The notes: generated by a model not told the origin, from the sequence alone. DNA of 64,000 nt from Coturnix japonica (GCF_001577835.2 NC_029528.1:372001-436000); one strand, 5' to 3'. Counted from the stretch's first letter, positions 39,230 through 50,159 are shown. Numbers and translations are program-made.

Positions 39230-40090
39230 TCAGTGCACCGCGGAGTACTTCATGCGCTTCTGCTTCTGGCGCTGGTTGCAGAACCAGACGCGCACCACGT
39301 TTTTCTTGAGGTCGAGCTTCTCGGCGATGGCCGCGATCTTCTCGGACGACGGCCGCGGCTGCAGCGCGAAGTACGCCTCGAGGGAGCGCTTCTCGGGCGC
39401 GGCGATGGACGTGCGTTTGCGTTTGCGCTCCGCTCCCGCGAACAGCTCCGGTTTGGTGGCGCGGTCGCGGTGCGCGGCCTCGGCCTCCTCCAGCCACGCC
39501 TGCAGCACGGGCCGCAGCGCCGTCATGTTGTTGTGCGACAGCGTCAGCGACTCGAAGCGGCAGATGGTGCTCTGGCTGAGCGACCCCACGCCCGGGATCT
39601 TCAGGTTGGCCAGGGCCGGCCCCACGTCGGCCTGGGTGAAGCCCAGCTTGATCCGCCGCTGCTTGAACTGCTTGGCGAACTGCTCCAGGTCGCGCGGGTC
39701 GGACTCCACGTCGGGCAGGCAGGGAGCGGCGGGCAGCGGCGGCGCGGGGCCCCCCGGAGGACCCACGGCCACGGGCAGGTGGCCCACGGCGCCCAGCGGG
39801 TGCGGCGGCAGCGGCGCGGGCACCGCCGGGGGGTCGGGCAGGGCCAGCGCGGGGGAGAGGTGCTCCAGTAGCTCGGCGTCCAACGCGGGGTGCGGCGGCG
39901 GCGCGGGCAGCGCGGGGTGCGGCAGCGCGGCGGGGGCGGCCGGGCCGCAGGGAACGCCGCTCATGGCGTGGTAGGTCGCGTCCGGCTTGAAGGGGTGGCT
40001 CTTGGCGTGGGAGACGATGTCGACGGCCGCCAGAGCCTCGGCGCGGGCCAGCAGGCTCTCATCAAAGCTTCCAAATATATTGCCCTGGAG
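39230..40090 (-). CDS. POU4F3: POU4F3 exon 2 (POU-specific domain and homeodomain)
   Basis: Begins LQGNIFGSFDES after CTCGCAG and runs to a TGA stop at 39230-39232. Holds the POU-IV box, the Ala/Pro-rich linker, the POU-specific domain, its linker (RDRATKPELFAGAE) and the homeodomain. Very GC-rich third positions create long antisense open frames. Confidence 0.96.
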   Translation of the reverse strand, partial: LQGNIFGSFDESLLARAEALAAVDIVSHAKSHPFKPDATYHAMSGVPCGPAAPAALPHPALPAPPPHPALDAELLEHLSPALALPDPPAVPAPLPPHPLGAVGHLPVAVGPPGGPAPPLPAAPCLPDVESDPRDLEQFAKQFKQRRIKLGFTQADVGPALANLKIPGVGSLSQSTICRFESLTLSHNNMTALRPVLQAWLEEAEAAHRDRATKPELFAGAERKRKRTSIAAPEKRSLEAYFALQPRPSSEKIAAIAEKLDLKKNVVRVWFCNQRQKQKRMKYSAVH

Positions 40091-40491
40091 CTGCGAGCAA
40101 GAATGCGCATAGTGCAGTCAGTGGGGAATACTGTCATCTCCGGATTAAAAACCTCGCCGAGCACAGAGATTCCTCCTCAAAGCTCAGGTCATAAAAATTA
40201 ATATGAAGGCAGCGGCTTTGCTCGAAGAGACATGTGGATCAGAGACGGGAGAGGGGAGCGGGATGGGGGAGCGCGGAGACGCGAGATTGTTCTGCTGACA
40301 TGAAAAAAACATTAAGAGAGCGCCTGTCAAAAACCGTGCCTTAAAGCGGTAATTACGCTCCAGCTACATACCTGCGGGGCCGGGAGGCAAACCCTGCGCA
40401 TCGCCTCCGCGCCGGCGTGCAGCCCGGAGTATTTGGGCTCCTGCAGGGCGGCGTGCATGGGGAAGGGCTGCTTGGCGTTCATGGCCATCAT
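39230..40491 (-). CDS. POU4F3: POU4F3 (BRN3C), POU class IV homeodomain transcription factor, complete, two exons
   Basis: A nuclear DNA-binding activator needed for inner-ear hair cells and some sensory neurons. Two exons (40 residues, then 286) give 326 residues against 338 recalled for human. It starts MMAMNAKQPFPMH; the family's paired Met codons fix the start. The POU-IV box GSFDESLLARAEALAAVDIV is at 47-66, the POU-specific domain at about 168-243, and the homeodomain at about 262-320 (RVWFCNQRQKQKR). It ends MKYSAVH, which identifies the paralogue as POU4F3. The linker at 84-165 is Ala/Pro-rich where mammals have a His-rich stretch. Residues 174-197 match class III POU proteins instead of class IV. 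The homeodomain differs from human only by Ile-to-Leu near 283. Confidence 0.96.
40372..40491 (-). CDS. POU4F3: POU4F3 exon 1
   Basis: Encodes residues 1-40, from MMAMNAKQ to MRRVCLPAPQ. Donor CAG|GTATGT, phase 0. The intron after it is 281 bases. The start codon has A at -3. Confidence 0.95.
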
Positions 40492-40640
40492 CTTCGCGCA
40501 CCTCGCAGGTAGGCAGCCCCGGACATCGATTCAGGGTTGTCTCTGGCTCGCCGCCGTCAAAGTGAGCGATTGGCACTGACGGAGCGTCCCCCCGCACGCC
40601 CCCCCCCCCGCTCCCTCACTCATCTTACACCGCCGCCCGG
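40492..40640 (-). promoter_or_regulatory. POU4F3 5' UTR and proximal promoter region
   Basis: CpG-rich leader upstream of the paired ATG codons. A CCAAT box (GTGCCAATCG on the minus strand) lies at about 40567-40576, some 80 bases upstream of the start codon. No TATA box is seen. The transcription start is unknown. Confidence 0.45.
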
Positions 40641-42299
40641 AGCGGGCCCCGCGCACGCGTGTTGTGGGCAGGAGCGGAGGGCGCGGGGCCCCGCACCGGC
40701 TCGGGACGCGCCGTCGGGGCGGCTCAGTGGGGAGCGGTTGAGGATCGGCCCCGGCCGGGAGCGGAGGAGACCGAACTCTCCCCGTTCATAACTGCCGTCG
40801 GGGGAACGCCGAGCCGGGCCGGCCGAGGGGCAGAACTCGGACCCTGCGGGACCGGGAGGAGAGGAGGGCCGGGGGTACTGCGAGGCAGGCCGAGCTCGGG
40901 CCGCGCGCAGCAGCCGTTCGTGCGGACCCCGCCGCTCGGCTCGGCTCGGCTCGACTCGCTCCCGGCTGGGTGTGTCGGGGCGAGGGGCGGCCGCCCGCAC
41001 ATCGCAGTCAGTTCTGCGGAGCTCACAGCACTCTGCCCACCGCCCCGTCTCCGCTGCGTCTCTCTCGCTTTGCAGACAAACCACACAAGCCGCGGCACTT
41101 CAAAGGCGAAACGTCTGTGCTGTTCCCGTGCGGCTGACACGAGCCCCACAGCGTCGGTACAACCTAACAAAAGTTACACCGCGAGCACGAGAAGCGCTCG
41201 GCTCCTCCCCAGGCACGTCCAGACCCACCTCCCCCCTCGGTCCGCTGAGCCCCGCGGGGAGCGGGGATGCGGGGTCGGGCCGTGGGTGTGCGGTGCGTGC
41301 GGGCCGCATTGCCAACGGGGGGAATCCAATTGATTTCAGGGTCCCGCGGGTACAGGGGAGCCGTGATTAAGGCTCCCGTGCGTGCGTACCGTGGGATGCA
41401 AACGTCCGATCCTCGATTCGTTAAGAGAAAACGGACGAGTCCCCTCCTCCCCAAATAGTCCCGAAACGGCCATAACTGCTCCCGAGCGGTTGTTTTTGTT
41501 TTTTGCTCCCTCATCACCTTCCCGCATCTTCACACGTTACCAGACATCGTTGGTCTGGGGATTTAAGTAACCTGCACGTGGGAAACGGCCGATTCTTAAG
41601 CAAAAGAAACCCGTGCCCGGCTTTGAGGCTCACAAGAGTTTTGTGCGCAGAGCAAGTTTGGTTTGGCTTCCCGACCGACGCTGTAGGAAGGCGGCGGTGC
41701 GGGATCAGCACCGCGGACAGCGCCGTGTCGGGGCGGCTCGTTCCGTCCGTACCGGCTGAGCCGGCGCCGCGCAGCTCCGCGCTCTGATTTACGATAAAAA
41801 ATTTAAAGGAAATCATTTATATTTCAAAGGGCCTAAATAGCTGCATGAAAGTTTCATCCAAAGCGGCACCGTATTTATAGGCGGTGCCGCTTCGGTGGGA
41901 GTAATTAATAGAGGGATACTTTTCAGACCTTTGTTTTATTCGTAGCCCTCCCGTAATTCACCCGCTCTGGGTGACACCAGGGGATCCCTGCAGTGCTGGA
42001 TGCATTGCCCGACCCCCGCAGCTCCCCCCCCCTCCCGAAGGCCTGCACTGCTTTGGCCCTTCTCCCATCCCCACGCCTTCCATCCCTCCCTCGTCCCGTG
42101 CGGCCTCCATTCCCAGTCCCACATGGGGTGGCAGACGTGGCCCAGGCTGCGGCCGAGTATTATGTGTGTGGACGGAGCATCCCAGCCCGGCCCACCCCGT
42201 GCCATAGCCAAACCCGAGCCCTTCTGCTGCCCACACCGTGTGGCGGCTTCTCCTTCCCTCCCAAAGGCCGCCGTTCTGAAAGACGCCGGATGGGGTAAC

Positions 42300-42760
42300 C
42301 CAGCTGCTGAGCTCCCTTTAATTAAAGCCGTAAAATATTGATGTTCCTGGCCCTGTCTACTGATGTTACACCTTACAAACAGAGGAGAGGAGTCCAAGGG
42401 ATAAACAATAACAAGTTAAAAGAGCCCAGATGGTTTGCCATCAGAAACTATCTGCAGACTCAAAGGTGTCACTGCAATAGATTTCAGAGATCATTCATCT
42501 ACTGGTAAATAATTAATGGTATTTCTGGAAGAAAAAAAACACCATCAGCCCATACCCTGATGAAACATCACCGCTGACTCATTGAAAATCTGAAGGTAGC
42601 AGTCAGATTGAAGGCGTGCGCTGAGCCCACGGTGCCATCCTGTTCTTTGTCACCATTTGAAGGTCGTTATCCATTTTCCTAAAACATCAAACTATTCTGC
42701 TATCATTTAAGATTTAATTCAAAGCCCATCATAGCCGCTGTGCTGTCAGCAGGCTCTAGG
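42300..42760. promoter_or_regulatory. Candidate POU4F3 upstream enhancer (ATOH1 E-box plus POU4 core)
   Basis: An AT-rich island 1.8-2.3 kb upstream of the start codon, without repeat signature. CAGATG at 42427-42432 in the context CCCAGATGGT is close to the ATOH1 E-box. AATAATTAAT at 42508-42517 is a POU4 core. ATOH1 acting on POU4F3 is established in mammals; the role of this segment is inference. Confidence 0.35.
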
Positions 42761-43315
42761 TTTCATTGAATTGTTTAGTTGGTGGGATTGGTAATAAATG
42801 CTTACATGGGAGTGAGGGTGCTCTGGCACACAGAAGTCCATCATTTCACACACAGTTTGTCCTCACACATGCTCTACAATGGATGGTAACCAGCGCTGCC
42901 CAGCACAGAATGAGATGTCTCACCATGGGAAGTTTTCCTCAGCTGCTCTTTAAAGCATCCTTGGTTTCCTGCAAACAGCCCACGGTGCTGCTTTACACCC
43001 AAGGAGCGGTTGAGGACGGGAATGGCACACAGACGTGGTCCTTCTGTCCCTTTGCACACACAGCTCCCACTCACTGCTATGGAGCTGCATCTCCTGCCCA
43101 GCACTGTGTGGGGTGGGTTTCTCCTTAGCATTCTTTGCTGAGGTGCAGCACCTTCTCTGAGGTGTTTGGAGCCCTGCAGGATGAGCGCTGCATTGAGCCC
43201 AGGAGGTTCGCTGCTCGCCCTTAGCCCCACGCAGAGCACGCAGCACACATGCAGTCTGATATGGCTGTTCCACTGCACAATCTGATCGAGGAAATAGCTA
43301 GGATTACCCAGACAG

Positions 43316-43327
43316 TCAATTATTCAT
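43316..43327. promoter_or_regulatory. POU4-type site (ATGAATAATTGA, minus strand)
   Basis: One base from the POU4 consensus ATGAATAATTAAT core, in an AT-rich island 2.8 kb upstream of POU4F3. Confidence 0.35.
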
Positions 43328-44356
43328 CAGCTAAACGGCCCAGCATCAATTACCTGGCTTGATTCTCTTATTCATTAAGGAGATTGAAGAGCCCAACTTA
43401 ACAAAGCCAAAAGAAAGTTGCTAAGCTACAGGAGCTGCCCGGCTCATGGGAGGGCTGCAGTGCCCAACCTTACAGGGGATGCAGTGGGGCTGGGGCCATG
43501 TCCTGCTGGGGTCACCGAGTGATGGCCTAAGGAGCAGCTGAGGGAGAGACAGCATCCCTTCGTGCCTTTAGGAGCACATTAATTTCCCTTAGAGAGCATT
43601 TGGTGGGATGTTATTAAAGGTGGAAGTCGGGCTCTCATGTTTGGGATGTGGGCTGTTCAGACGGTGACAGCACTGAGAGAAGTGGGGAACTGTCGTGATG
43701 TGTTCAGTGCTTTGAACTGAATAATGAGGGCTCTCTCACCTTCTGTAATTGAAAGAACTAAAGCTGTTTGCCTTTTTGTCTCTTCCAGCTGCATGCAGGG
43801 GAGCTCGCAGAGAACACAGCCTGGGTGTGTTACTGAATACAAACATGGGTATTCCCAGGAAGTCGTGCAGGTGTTTGCAAGTATCACATCTAGATAAAAA
43901 ATGTTCCTTAGAGGAATATTGTGTCCATATTAAAACATTAAAAGAGTGACAGCAGTGCTGAGTGCTGGGGGGAGCAGGGATAGCAGCACTTCATCCTCCC
44001 ACCACAGCCATTGGGGAATGGATGCTGTGCTGTCCCTGAATTTTTCAGCCAAGGTTTTGGTTGAGGTCTGAGGGACGTGAGAAGCTCTGTGTTCTCCTTT
44101 GTAATGTGCATGAATTATAGAGCTTGTTTTGTGTGTCTTTCCCTGAAATTAAAGCTGTAATGAAGCAGACTCTGATGCTCGTTAAAAATCAGACCCATCT
44201 GCTTCCAGTGAGGATCCTATGAGTGACAGAGCCACATTTTCCAAGGTGGGAGGAGGGCAGAGTGCTCATCTATCAGGCATCTCTTTCTTGTTGTATTTGC
44301 TCCTAACTCTAGAAATACATCTAAATGTGGTCTAACAAGACTCTGCTCCACAAGAA

Positions 44357-44386
44357 ATTAATGAGGAACAAACATTAATTATTCAT
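44357..44386. promoter_or_regulatory. Paired POU4 sites upstream of POU4F3
   Basis: ATTAATGAG at 44357-44365 (reverse of CTCATTAAT) and CATTAATTATTCAT at 44373-44386 (reverse of ATGAATAATTAATG). Both match in-vitro POU4 preferences as I recall them and lie 8 bases apart, 3.9 kb upstream of the start codon. Confidence 0.45.
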
Positions 44387-45406
44387 GGCCTGAAACAGGA
44401 GGTCTGCTAATGTTTCTGCTCATCAACAAGTCGCACAGCTGCAGCTTTGCAGGGCAGTCCCGGGGAGGATGGAGGAGAGCACAGCAATGTAGCACTGCAG
44501 TGTGTGCCCCATCGCCTCTGAGCTGCTCTGCTCTGCTGCTGCACCAACCCTGGGCTCCCAAAGCCGTCTGCTGGCATCCATGGAACAGAAAGACCCTCCC
44601 GGGCACCGCTGCCTGCCCCACTGCCCTCCCTGACACAGGGAAAGTTAAGGAGTGAGACAAGGAATCAAAGAGCCAGAGAGAAACAAACAACTGCAAAAGG
44701 CACCGGAGCGGTTCGGCCGTGCGGCTCTGGAGCCGGGAATGAGCGTTTGAGCTGCGGCCGCATTCCCGGAGCACGGAGCCCCGCTCAGCTTTACTGCGGG
44801 CGGACGGAGCTCCCCGTGCCCGCGGGGTGGGGGGTGGGGGTGGAGCTGAGCGGGGGGTTCTCCTGCAGGGCCTTCATTGGGGTGGATGCGATGATGTGAA
44901 CCAAAGTGCTGAGACGGCCACCCGGCAGAGCACAGGGAGAAACTGGGAGCTCCAGTGAGGAAAAACCCAAATGCACTGAAGATTAATTGGACAAGTTTCT
45001 TCCAGAAAACAGGTTGAGATATTAAACAAAATCGAAATGGTATTTCCTTCAAAGAGTTGAAGGTTATGCGGTCCAAAAGTCCCCACATTTTTTCCGTCGG
45101 CCAGAATTCCCAGCCTGGAGCTGCACTCTCAGTTCTGTGAGGTCATTTATTGCTGCAACAAAAGCAGATGAGAGCAGCTCGGACATCTCAGAGCAGTGGA
45201 TAGTGTTTGTCTGCACACCCACCTGGAGGAGCCCTGAGTGTGAGGAGCAAAGTGGTTTGTGGCATCACCGAGTTCAACAAGAGGCAAATTGGAGCAGACG
45301 GGGACAGAGGAAGCAGATCTGCATCCCCATCCACCTCTGCCCCATGGCCTCGCATTAGCCACATTTTGCTCATCATCCACAAAGCAGGAAGAGCAAAGAC
45401 ACATTT

Positions 45407-45420
45407 CATTAATTATCCAT
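45407..45420. promoter_or_regulatory. POU4-type site (ATGGATAATTAATG, minus strand)
   Basis: Differs from ATGAATAATTAATG by one base and is followed by a second ATAATTAA at 45422-45429. About 4.9 kb upstream of the POU4F3 start. Confidence 0.35.
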
Positions 45421-46762
45421 GATAATTAACATAGAGGTCGAAAAACTTAAATACTTCCACTGGGGAACAAAATCAAACTATTTTGCATGTTGGAAAGCTT
45501 TGCACTCCCCACTGAGGCTGGATTTAAAACAGCACAAACGGTGCTAAAGGAGCATCAGCTCAGCACTGACCCCACGGGCAGCCTCAGAGCCAATAAGTCC
45601 ATGTAAGCAGATGGGGTTTGGTGACTTATCCGTACCATGGAATCTCTCCTCTCTGTGTCCCATGTGGTTCAAAGCTCCATTGCAGCCGCTGCATCCTAAA
45701 ACCATCCCAAGGGGAAGGTTGTGCTGCTGGGATCCTGGTCTGCTTTGCAGCTGTGGCAGACAGAGCCCTTCCTTCCCCCCAGGACCCCAGCTCCTCCCAG
45801 GCAGCTGCTCACCACCCTGACACCAAACCCAGAACCTTTCCTGCTGTAACAGTTTTCCATCACGTGTGCTTTGAGAATTGCTCTGCAGCCATTCTGGCTG
45901 CACAGGGTGCACTGAGACCCCCCCGGGGGATGCACATTGTGCCAGGGAGGGGATGTTTGCTGAGTCCTCCCCTCGGGGGCTGCGGTGCCCACGGGCTGAG
46001 AATCACAGCGCAGAGGGGAAGGGACTGGGGAGGGGGGGGCTGTGCCCCATAGCTCTATGAAATTATTCAGCCCCGCTCTGCTTTCACATTCTTTTTACGT
46101 TAATGCTCCCTGAAATCTTCATTAAAATTTGAAATTAAAATGTAACAATCGCAGGGGGGTGGGGGAGGATCCTGTCACCGAACATTAAACTCATCGCTCC
46201 CGCATTTACATTTCCTGGGCTTTTAATTAGAGAAGTCACCCGGGGCGGTCACTCACACTGCACAGGGCTATGTCAGCGCCGCAGTGCTGGGCGCTGCAGG
46301 GCTGCTCTGCTTTCAGCAGCTCTGACACCTCCCTGCTTCTTGCTCGGTTCCTCACCTGTCAGATACTGAGCAGCGCTGCTGTGCTCAGACAAAGCGCATC
46401 TTGAGTCGCTGAGCCACCTTACACCAAGGGGCAAATGCCCCCCTCAGGAAGCTCGATGGGTGTTTTCAAAGCAGCAAAAAGTTCATGGTTAAGAACAATT
46501 GCAGAAACCCCTGGAGGTTCTTGGAGCTCCTCAAGACTTTGCTGTGCAAATCCCCCCACACCCACAGTAGTTTACTGTTAGGGGAGGGTGACCTCAGGTG
46601 CACCACCCAGAGCCCCACAGCAGCCCCACAGCCCTGTGCTGGCCTCCCTGCCCTCCCGCCCCAGCAGAGCAAACAGCTGCAGCCCCAGGCACCTCCTTAC
46701 AGACACAGTGGTGCTCCCAGCTGCAGCTGATTCTGGTCAGAATTAGGCTCATCTTTCATGAG

Positions 46763-46797
46763 ATTATTATATATATATATAATATATATATATAATT
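46763..46797. repeat. AT dinucleotide tract
   Basis: Imperfect (TA)n of about 35 bases, intergenic. Confidence 0.85.
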
Positions 46798-47444
46798 TGG
46801 AATCGGGAGTTGGGAATTCACCGCTCAGAGAATTCCTCCTTGCTTTGCTTTGACCTACAGATAACCCAAAGTCACACTCAAAAGCAGAAACGAAGAGTGG
46901 ATGAAGTTGTTGTTTGACATATCTTCAGCCACCAGAGACTGCGCAGAGGTACATTATATTGAGTCGACTCTAAATAGTTTTCACATGAATTACTAAAGTG
47001 CCAGGGATGCATAATTCAGCAGCACTTAAATAAATCAGAGCAGAGGAGCTGCACGCTGCCGGCAGATGCTGTGCTCACCTCAGGAGCACTCTGCGACTGT
47101 GAGCTGCCCCACACTGCACTGCCCCACAGCACAGGCAGTAAGGGGGCTCAGCTGCCAGCTCACCCAGCCCAGCACTGAAGGACCCTTGTAGCAGTGTCCC
47201 ATAGTAGGAGCCCAGCCATGCTGCCATTGCGCCTGCATCCAGCACTGCACAACACAGCAGCTCACTGTGCTCACCCTACTTGGCCCCACATCCCTCCCCA
47301 GCCATGTCCCAAAGTGATGATGCTCTTTTTGTGATCACTGGTTTGGGTTTTTTGTTTTTTTTTTTTGAATGGTTCTGCTGTCCAATTTATTTCAATTACT
47401 TTTCCTCTCCTTTTGTCCATCTGGAACCATTCCCGTAGCAGATC

Positions 47445-47450
47445 TTTATT
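47445..47450 (-). terminator. Distal poly(A) signal AATAAA of RBM27
   Basis: AATAAA on the minus strand with a second copy at 47386-47391. Transcripts may end shortly after either. Confidence 0.5.
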
Positions 47451-48336
47451 GCAAAAAGGTCAACATGCATCTTAGAAATTCAGATTGTAATCAATAAAAC
47501 AAACATTACATATATGAATTTAAATGTATAAACAGTTAGAAATCCAACAATATCTCCTATTACACTATTACACAAGTTCACAATTTTGTAAAAACTATGG
47601 TACAGGTTTACTATACACCAAGGGAACTTCATTCCTTTTCACATGATTTTGTTATGGAGGAGAGGCGCACTCTCACACAAGCAGGCCGCGGTTTCCACGC
47701 TAACCTTCCAGCTCCCAGTGCAGCCCTCCCTGCCCCCATCACACACAGCTCACGCTCAGACCAAACACCTCCTGCACACACAGGCTGCGCTGCTGCCCCA
47801 CGGACCCTCTGAAACAGCACCACCAAATAAAGCAAACAGTGCTGCCATGTCACCCAACAACCAAACCAGAGCAGTTCTGTATCACCTGCAGGCTCCCAAG
47901 TTACAGGGAGACCCATGGAAGGTCACTTTGGAACATCCCTCCTACTCCTGAAACACAACTGGGATCGCTGCCCATCACTCGCGCTGCCAAGGAGGTAACA
48001 GCGCTCTCTCAATGCACAACTGGGCTCAGATGCACAACTCATTCTCTCGCCTCAGCACTCAGACATCACGTTTGGGACGTCACTGCAAAGGAAAGCCCTA
48101 AGAAAAGCAAAGCAGTCGTGTGAAGCTCTATGAAACCCAACACATGGAGCCACCGCTCACCTCCTGCCACAGCCCAACCATATGAAAAGGAATCCCGTTC
48201 CGTGTCAAAGGCTACTGCAGTTTTTCTTACAGCTTCATTCATTCACTGTAGTTTTTCATTTTCCAAATACAAAAATACAACAGTTCTTATTGAAATCTAT
48301 ACGCTGGTAGATTTAGTACACAAAAAAAAAGCGAAA

Positions 48337-48344
48337 TATTTACA
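48337..48344 (-). promoter_or_regulatory. Pumilio response element (TGTAAATA) in the RBM27 3' UTR
   Basis: Exact match to the UGUANAUA consensus on the transcribed strand. Function is inferred from the motif alone. Confidence 0.4.
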
Positions 48345-50159
48345 AAATTATACAGTTCTAAGAAAAAACTCTGTACAAAAAAATATATAAATCCTTTGTT
48401 CCCTCTATCACTTTTCACTGTCAGGACTCAAACACGGCTGCTGCAATGGATAGTTCAACACAGACACCAACCGAGCTGCAGACAATAAGAACAACATCGG
48501 AGATGATGGGAGGAAAGACACTGGGAATACCTAGGGTATGTTTTCCCTCATTTCTCTGCATATGCAGTTTCACCTCCACGCTAATGAGAATGTCAAAATT
48601 ACACACAGAGGGTTTAACATGAAGAGGAGGAGCCACTGAAAGGCAGAATTCCCTTCAGCTGATGAGGAAAGTGAAGATGACACCGCGTGGACTTCCAAAG
48701 CACCACCACAGCAAAAGGGGAACGCGGTCAGGGAGCAGCAAACACAACGTGCTCAGCTGTGTTACCAAGTTCAGAGCCACAGCCACTGGGGGGTCTCTAA
48801 ATTCTCTTCAGTCGGGAACTTGCTGGCAAATACTCTGGTAAACTAAAAAGAGGAGAGCATTTTTCACTGACGTTCAGTTTATTTTGTATAGAAAAGTACA
48901 CCAGAGTGTACTGAGAAGGGCACTGCTCAAATGCACGGCCAAGGAAAAGCTTATTCAGTGGCACTGATGGTGGTGAGCCACAAAAGCCATGCAGCAGTTA
49001 AGAGACGTGGCTTCAGAATATGAGCTTGTCCTCAGTTCTACCACTATACACCATCTGTGGGTGTGTTTGTAACGGTACAGCAGTATGGCAGCTGAGGATG
49101 GAGCTGTGCTCATCTGAAAGGTGGCCAAACAGAACTGAAGACAAATGAACACAGCTCCATACCAGGGAACGCCTGCACTGCTCCACTGCGACCTGCAGCA
49201 TCCGCCCACCTGCTGTGGGACAGGAGCATTTTGCTCCCAACACCTCACAGATTTGGCTCAAATATAAACAGAACTCTGAGGGGAAGAAGAGCTTTGAAGC
49301 GCTGCGAGCAGGTGCCCATTTCTTTCTTTCTGGGGAAAATATGAAACTCATTCTCTATTCAAGCTCACAGACACGGAAACACAGCAAACGAACAGCCTGG
49401 CTGAAACTGGAGCCTTGTGCTGAACTACAGATGGAGATCATTGGTGAGTAGACACTGAGCTCAAACCTGTGTCACTGCTGTGCTTTTGTGAAGCAGGATT
49501 TGAAGAACAGAGTGAACTGGACAGTGTTACAGTCATACCCTGTTGGATTACTTGTGCCATCCCCTCTCACAAAGCACATATAGAAACCGTGTGGCTTTCA
49601 AACATCCTTAAATGTCTGATGAACTCAGCCTCTAGTAACCTCTACAGTAAGTGATTGCATATGAATAAAATGCTACCTTTCTTCAATTAGTAAATGAGGC
49701 ATTTTTTTCTTTCATAACATTTAATGACAGTTTGTGTCTTTCCCCCGAGCCTGGAATATTGCTAAATAAAACCTGGAACACCTTTTCAATTATAAGCTAA
49801 CAAATCAATCACATTATAAAAAACCCAAAACAAAGTAATAGAGGGTGACACAAAAAGAGGACAAGAAAATACTAATAATATTTGTTTTCTTTCTCTCTTT
49901 TTTTTTATCCTTCTTAAATAGAAAAGAATCACCATCCGGTGAGCTTGATACTTCTATAAAAAGTTACTGGGCCTTTGGCTAGGTTGGCATCACAGCTCTA
50001 CATCTGAAATGTTTTTATAACAAACTTCGCTCACTTTAAATCTTGTGGTTTGAAAAGAAAGTAAAGCATTTTTTTTGGCTCATCAACTTTCTTAAATAAA
50101 CGCCTAAAAGATAGAGCTTGAACTATATTCCTAAAGTTATACATTTCCAAAGTCAAGTT

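Larger units (their letters stand above)
37560..41800. promoter_or_regulatory. Broad CpG island covering POU4F3
   Basis: CpG-rich sequence extends from about 1.7 kb beyond the POU4F3 stop to about 1.3 kb upstream of its start, interrupted by AT-rich stretches at 38250-38400 and 38490-38600. Broad islands over the whole gene are typical of developmental transcription factors under Polycomb control (established pattern; not testable here). Confidence 0.65.
40641..47425. other. Intergenic region between POU4F3 and RBM27
   Basis: No gene recognised. The first 1.2 kb is CpG island. Beyond it AT-rich islands (41790-41940, 42300-42780, 43270-43410, 44100-44400, 45380-45490, 46070-46230, 46740-47040) alternate with GC-rich stretches. 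Several islands hold POU4-type motifs listed separately. An AT dinucleotide tract lies at about 46763-46797. Confidence 0.6.
47430..50159 (-). other. RBM27: RBM27 3' untranslated region
   Basis: About 2.7 kb of AT-rich sequence after the stop without recognisable coding. It holds a Pumilio-type TGTAAATA on the minus strand at 48337-48344. Another AATAAA occurs earlier (minus strand, near 48880), which would give a shorter form. The distal end is inferred from poly(A) signals at 47445-47450 and 47386-47391. Confidence 0.6.

Noticed and set aside
38607-39497. Minus-strand open frame of 296 codons overlapping the POU4F3 end
   Set aside because: A different frame of the same GC-rich DNA that runs through the true stop into the 3' UTR. 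No domain.
38634-39974. Plus-strand open frame of 446 codons
   Set aside because: It is exactly antisense to POU4F3 exon 2, whose GC-rich third positions remove stops on the other strand. The product is Arg/Gly/Ala/Ser-rich without any family signature.
40620-41370. Several long open frames upstream of POU4F3
   Set aside because: CpG-island composition effect. They overlap each other on both strands and show no conserved motif or splice-compatible extension of POU4F3.
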